This document shows, one piece after another, positions 60,216 to 64,000 of a stretch of DNA of 64,000 nt. The stretch is from Candidatus Rokuibacteriota bacterium. GTDB taxonomy: Bacteria; Methylomirabilota; Methylomirabilia; Rokubacteriales; CSP1-6. The stretch's first letter is position 1, and each line of letters begins with the position of its first letter. The position numbers were made by a program, and so were the translations under genes. The stretch lies in assembly GCA_003220685.1 (NCBI GenBank), contig QHTE01000058.1:62001-126000 (forward strand), written 5' to 3'. Below the pieces are notes generated by a model, which was not told the DNA's origin, searched no databases, and saw only the letters and a list, made by a program, of their open reading frames with translations.

Positions 60216-60235
60216 TCCGCGTGCTGAACCATCGC

Positions 60236-60940
60236 TTACCGGCCGAGATACGATGCCAGTACGTCGCGATTGTCGATCAGGTCGCACGCCGGCCCCGAGT
60301 AGGCGATCACGCCGTCCCTCAGCACGTGGGCGTGATCGGCGACAGCCGCCGCCACCCCGACGTTCTGCTCGACTAGCAGAATCGTCAGCCCTCGCGCCCG
60401 AAGGTCTCGGACCGTCTGGATGATGGTCTCGACGACGAGCGGCGCCAGACCGACCGACGGCTCGTCCATCAGGAGAAGACGCGGACGCGCCATGAGCGCA
60501 CGCGCCATGGCCAGCTGGGTCTGTTCACCGCCGGAGAGTACCCCGGCTCGCGCCGACCGCCGGGCGCGGAGCGCGGGAAACAACTCGTAGATCTCGGCGA
60601 TGTCCTGCCTGATCGCCCTCTTGTTCTGCTGCACGGCGGCGCCCACTTCGAGGTTGTCCTGCACCGTCATGTCGGCGAACACCTCCCGTCCCTGCGGGAT
60701 CTGGACAACCCCACGCATGACCATGGAGTGCGGTGCTGCGCCGGTCGCATCCTCGCCGGCGACGCGCACGGTGCCTGCGCGCGGCGCGACGAGACCGCTG
60801 ACCGCGTTGAGCACGGTCGTCTTCCCGGAGCCATTGCCACCGAGAAGCGCGATGATGGCGTTCGCGGGCACCGTGAACGAGACATCCCGCAGCACCTCCG
60901 TCGGGCCGTACCAGACTTCAAGGTGCTGGACGTCGAGCAT
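60236..60940 (-). CDS. livF: Branched-chain amino-acid ABC transporter ATPase LivF (second cassette)
   Basis: A 234-residue ATPase from ATG 60940 (GGGAGGC upstream). Walker A LLGGNGSGKTTVLNA, signature LSGGEQTQLAMARAL, Walker B LLLMDEPSVGLAP. A longer frame from 61012 overlaps livG and is not needed. It is the last gene of the second Liv cassette, which follows the same H-M-G-F order. Confidence 0.94.
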   Translation of the reverse strand: MLDVQHLEVWYGPTEVLRDVSFTVPANAIIALLGGNGSGKTTVLNAVSGLVAPRAGTVRVAGEDATGAAPHSMVMRGVVQIPQGREVFADMTVQDNLEVGAAVQQNKRAIRQDIAEIYELFPALRARRSARAGVLSGGEQTQLAMARALMARPRLLLMDEPSVGLAPLVVETIIQTVRDLRARGLTILLVEQNVGVAAAVADHAHVLRDGVIAYSGPACDLIDNRDVLASYLGR

Positions 60941-61703
60941 CGCCCTGCCTCCCGAGATACGCTTCGATGACATCAGGATTGCGACGAATGTCGTCGGGTC
61001 GGCCCTCGGCAATCTTGCGTCCGGAGTTCATCACGATCACACGATCCGATACCCCCATCACGAGCCGGATCACGTGTTCGATCATCACGAGCGTGACGCC
61101 GCGCTCGTCACGGATGCGACGTAGCAGCGTGTCGAGCTCGGCGACCCGCGGCACGCTCAAACCGACCGCGGGCTCGTCGAGCAGCAGAATCTTGGGCTCG
61201 CCGATGAGCGTCCGTGCGATCTCGACGACGCGCTGCTGGCCGAACGACAAGGCGGTGCCCGAGCGGCCGGCGAACGCCCGCATGCCGACGAAATCGAGGG
61301 CGGCCAGCGCCCGCTCGCGCATCTCGGCTTCCTCGCGTTTCATCGAGGGCGTCCGGAACGCCGCGGCGATGAGACCGGTGTGCCCGCGCAGGTGAAGCCC
61401 CGTCATGAGGTTTTCGAGCACGGTCATGCCGGGGAAGAGTTGCGATGTTTGGAACGTGCGCCCAAGACCGAGGCCGGCGATGCGGCTCGGCTTCCAGCCG
61501 GTGATGATGGTGCCGTGGAGCGTCACATCGCCGCGATCGGGGCGGCTCACCCCGCAGATGACGTTCAGCAGCGTCGTCTTCCCCGCGCCGTTCGGGCCGA
61601 TTACGCCAACGATCTGGCCCGCGTCGACGGCCAGGGAGACGTCGCTCAGCGCGTGAACACCCCCGAATGCCACCGACACGTTCGTCACCGCCAGCGAGCT
61701 CAT
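60918..61703 (-). CDS. livG: Branched-chain amino-acid ABC transporter ATPase LivG (second cassette)
   Basis: A 261-residue ATPase with Walker A GPNGAGKTTLLNV, a regular signature LSFGQQRVVEIARTL, and Walker B ILLLDEPAVGLSV. Unlike the LivG at 40787-41569, its C-loop keeps the glycine. It overlaps livF by 23 bases and livM by 4. Confidence 0.94.
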   Translation of the reverse strand: MSSLAVTNVSVAFGGVHALSDVSLAVDAGQIVGVIGPNGAGKTTLLNVICGVSRPDRGDVTLHGTIITGWKPSRIAGLGLGRTFQTSQLFPGMTVLENLMTGLHLRGHTGLIAAAFRTPSMKREEAEMRERALAALDFVGMRAFAGRSGTALSFGQQRVVEIARTLIGEPKILLLDEPAVGLSVPRVAELDTLLRRIRDERGVTLVMIEHVIRLVMGVSDRVIVMNSGRKIAEGRPDDIRRNPDVIEAYLGRQGDARRPAP

Positions 61704-62728
61704 CGATCTGCGCCGCCACGCGAGCCCGTCACGAGCTCGTCCGCCACCGCGACATCGAACGCCGATTCACTGTCGGATGCATAGTGGAGCGGCTCAGACC
61801 AGCCGGGCACACTCCGTTTCAGGAAATCAACCAGCCCGCGCGGCTGGAACAGCACGAACGCGAGCAGCAACGCCCCGAATACGATCTCCTGCGTCGCTTT
61901 GAACTGGCGGAGCACTTCGAGCAGATACACGAGCAGGCTGGCGCCGATCACCGAGCCAGCGATCGATCCCATTCCCCCGACGACGATCATCGCCTTGTGC
62001 AGGACCATCTGAAAGAGGTCGAAGCCTTCCGGCGAGACGTACGCGAGCACCGCGGGGTAGAGCGCGCCCGCTGTACCAGCGTAGAAGCCGGACAGCGCGA
62101 ACGCCATGGCCTTGTATCGGAGCAAACCGACGCCGAGTGCCTGCGCGGCCATCTCGCGGTCGCGCATCGCGACGAACGCGCGGCCGACCCGTGAGCGGAC
62201 GACGCGCCACGCGAACGCGAGCAGGACGACAGTGACGACCCAGCTCACGTAGTAGATGCCGCGGTCCGGCGACATGCCGAGCGCGCTGAACTCCGGTTGC
62301 GGCACCGGAAAGCCGCCGGCGCCGAACGTGACCGAGTTCCAGTGCAGGAGGACCCATTGCGTGAACTGCGCGAACGCGAGCGTCGCGAGCGCGAGGTAGA
62401 TGCCCGACAGCCGGAGTGCGGGAAACGCCAGCAGGGTGCCGATCGCCATCGCCAGCACGGCGCCGCACGGCGCGGCGAGCCAGTAGGACAATCCGAGCCT
62501 TACCTGGAGCAGCGCGGCACCATAGGCCCCGATGCCGTACATCGCGGCGTTGGCGAATGCGAGCTGTCCGGCGAAGCCGACCAGGAGATTCAGGCCGAGT
62601 GCGAGGATCATATAGAGCATCAGCAGATTTCCGACGAACAGCGTGTACTGGTTCGCGACGACCGGCAGCACGGCCAGCACCGCAAAGAGCACGACCAGCA
62701 AGGCGCGGTGACTCACCACGGCGCGCAC
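61700..62728 (-). CDS. livM: Branched-chain amino-acid ABC transporter permease LivM (second cassette)
   Basis: A 342-residue permease starting at GTG 62728, overlapping or abutting the livH stop. Typical stretches are LGLNLLVGFAGQLAFANAAM, LRLSGIYLALATLAFAQFTQ and GGMGSIAGSVIGASLLVYLL. About ten transmembrane helices; a soluble Asp/Ser-rich tail ends the protein. Confidence 0.93.
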   Translation of the reverse strand: MRAVVSHRALLVVLFAVLAVLPVVANQYTLFVGNLLMLYMILALGLNLLVGFAGQLAFANAAMYGIGAYGAALLQVRLGLSYWLAAPCGAVLAMAIGTLLAFPALRLSGIYLALATLAFAQFTQWVLLHWNSVTFGAGGFPVPQPEFSALGMSPDRGIYYVSWVVTVVLLAFAWRVVRSRVGRAFVAMRDREMAAQALGVGLLRYKAMAFALSGFYAGTAGALYPAVLAYVSPEGFDLFQMVLHKAMIVVGGMGSIAGSVIGASLLVYLLEVLRQFKATQEIVFGALLLAFVLFQPRGLVDFLKRSVPGWSEPLHYASDSESAFDVAVADELVTGSRGGADR

Positions 62729-62729
62729 G

Positions 62730-63611
62730 TCAGATCTTTCGTGTCCCCCGCATGCCGAGAATCCCCGTTGGCAGGAAGATCAACGCGAACATGATGACGA
62801 TGAACGCGGAGACGTCCTGGATCGCCGTGCCGATGAACCCCGCAGCGAGCTGCTCGAGGATCCCGACGAGCAACCCGCCGATGATCGCGCCGGGCACGCT
62901 GGTGAGCCCGCCCAGCACGGCGGCCGCGAATCCCTTGATGAACAGGGGGAACCCAATGTCCGGATAGAGCAGAGTCAGCGGCGCCATCAGCACTGCAGAT
63001 GCGCCCGCGACCGCCGCGCCGACGCCGAACGTGTACATGTACACCCGGCTGACGTGGATGCCGACGAGCGCCGCCGCCTTCGGATTGCTGGCCGTGGCCT
63101 GCATGAACTTCCCCGCGCGCGTGGTCTTGAAGAAGGCGGCAAACACCAGCATGACCGCGAGCGCGGCGAGCAGCACGACGAGCTGCTGCGACATGATCAT
63201 CACGTTGCCGATGCGCATCGGCTCCGGTGACACGAGCGGCGGAAAGGCGAGGTAATCACCCTTCCCGCCCCAGAGCACCCGGGCGACCCCTTTCAGGATG
63301 AACGAGATGCCGATGGTCGCGAGCAGCACGCTGACGAGCCCCTCTTTCATCAGCGGGCGGAAGGCGACACGGTCGGTCAGGATGCCGATCGCGAACGAGC
63401 CCGCCACGGCCAGCAGCACCGACGGCACGTACGGCAGCTTGACCATCACGTGCAGGGTGTACGCGAGGAAGCCGCCCATCATGAAGAGCTCGCCATGCGC
63501 GAGGTTCACCACCTCGGTCGCCTTGTAGACGACGACGATGCCGAGCGCGACCAGCGCGTAGAGAGCGCCGGTCGTGATGCCGGTCACCAGCAGATAGCTC
63601 AGCACCAGCAT
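62730..63611 (-). CDS. livH: Branched-chain amino-acid ABC transporter permease LivH (second cassette)
   Basis: A 293-residue permease: TGITTGALYALVALGIVVVY, ATEVVNLAHGELFMMGGFLA and ATASNPKAAALVGIHVSRVY (the EAA-like loop), then LGGLTSVPGAIIGGLLVGIL. About eight hydrophobic helices. It starts at ATG 63611, ten bases after the livK stop. Confidence 0.94.
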   Translation of the reverse strand: MLVLSYLLVTGITTGALYALVALGIVVVYKATEVVNLAHGELFMMGGFLAYTLHVMVKLPYVPSVLLAVAGSFAIGILTDRVAFRPLMKEGLVSVLLATIGISFILKGVARVLWGGKGDYLAFPPLVSPEPMRIGNVMIMSQQLVVLLAALAVMLVFAAFFKTTRAGKFMQATASNPKAAALVGIHVSRVYMYTFGVGAAVAGASAVLMAPLTLLYPDIGFPLFIKGFAAAVLGGLTSVPGAIIGGLLVGILEQLAAGFIGTAIQDVSAFIVIMFALIFLPTGILGMRGTRKI

Positions 63612-63621
63612 TGTGCGCGCG

Positions 63622-64000
63622 TCAGTCGAGCGTGGTGACTCCCGCGCTCTTCGGCTTACCGTCGCCGAATTTGATCCAGCCGACGCTCTGGTTGCACTGG
63701 TTGCTCGCGGGTGGCTTGCACGTGATCGGGCCGGGATACATACCGGTCTTGAAGTTCTTGATGCTACCCATCGCTTTCAGAAACTTCTCCCGCGTCAAGT
63801 CCGCACCGGCTCGCTTCAGCGCTTCCACCACGACCATGCCGCTGCCGATGCCCATCAGGTTGAAGACGCTCAGCGCGTCGTTCGGGAAGAGCTTCTTGAT
63901 GCGCTCACGCCACTCCGCCATCTCGGGATCGTCGGGATGCGCCGGAATCGTCGCGATGCTCACGAACTTCTCGAGCGCGCCGGGGATGCCCACTTGCTCC
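63622..64000 (-). CDS. livK: Branched-chain amino-acid-type binding protein LivK, N-terminus outside window
   Basis: The last 125 or so residues of a periplasmic binding protein, cut by the window end. It reads MAEWRERIKKLFPNDALSVF, NLMGIGSGMVVVEALKRAGA and LTREKFLKAMGSIKNFKTGM, the C-terminal lobe of the Peripla_BP_6 family, and PPASNQCNQSVGWIKFGDGK near the end. It heads the second Liv cassette. Ligand unknown. Confidence 0.9.
   Translation of the reverse strand, partial: EQVGIPGALEKFVSIATIPAHPDDPEMAEWRERIKKLFPNDALSVFNLMGIGSGMVVVEALKRAGADLTREKFLKAMGSIKNFKTGMYPGPITCKPPASNQCNQSVGWIKFGDGKPKSAGVTTLD

Noticed and set aside
1-64000. CRISPR arrays, rRNA operons, prophage structural genes
   Set aside because: No regularly spaced repeats, rRNA-like sequence or phage proteins were seen on either strand.

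Overview
The window is a high-GC bacterial chromosome segment rich in Liv-type amino-acid transporters, orphan ABC solute-binding proteins, CoA-transferase, LLM-flavin and VOC enzymes, and a reductive-dehalogenase-like cluster. This mix fits a soil or subsurface heterotroph of the Rokubacteria/Methylomirabilota kind or a similar deep-branching lineage. That placement is inference from gene content; there is no rRNA or other marker gene here to test it.

Layout. 1-2825: asparagine synthase (5' end outside the window) and a membrane glycosyltransferase. 2985-6646: formyl-CoA-transferase-like enzyme, a small Cys-rich protein and a secreted beta-propeller protein. 6680-10806 (minus): a four-gene operon of VOC protein, class IV aminotransferase, family-5 solute-binding protein and class V aminotransferase. 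10928-16218: a LivK-fold protein without signal peptide, a strong convergent terminator, then Fur > DUF1800 (broken) > DUF1501 > NHL propeller. 16836-22486 (minus): two solute-binding proteins, a GlcG/HbpS protein, a reductive-dehalogenase-like iron-sulfur protein, a second copy lacking its ferredoxin domain, and a ferredoxin-GlcG fusion. 22676-27927: VOC and LLM enzymes, a degenerate sulfatase-like membrane protein, broken MocR-type aminotransferase and cupin genes, and 5-formyl-THF cyclo-ligase. 27941-39766: MaoC-like hotdog protein, OmpA lipoprotein, a stretch of broken genes, a family-5 binding protein, a DegP-like protease, a cytochrome P450, a three-gene sugar ABC transporter and a secreted protein. 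40090-44841: complete Liv cassette. 44978-48378: solute-binding protein, ECF sigma factor with a VOC fusion partner, MFS transporter. 48490-51666: a decayed block with an IS630-type element inside a quinone-oxidoreductase gene. 51738-54682: zinc-ribbon membrane protein, di-haem oxidoreductase, half a tRNA-Met and a GYD protein. 54789-56575: a ParA ATPase fused to a glycogen-binding (CBM48-type) domain and a ParB-tagged partner. 57281-60176: an arsR-arsI-MFS-MFS arsenic operon. 60236-64000: a second Liv cassette, cut by the window end.

The two most unusual themes are (i) the ParA-CBM48 fusion with its coupled partner, which looks like an undescribed positioning or partitioning system that reads a glucan, and (ii) at least a dozen gene remnants and fusion scars (DUF1800, xanthine dehydrogenase, cupin/MocR, TauD, glutamine synthetase/amidohydrolase, GNAT, AraC, NTF2-like, cyclase, tRNA-Met). 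These point to extensive deletional decay, or to systematic assembly deletions, which read mapping would distinguish.
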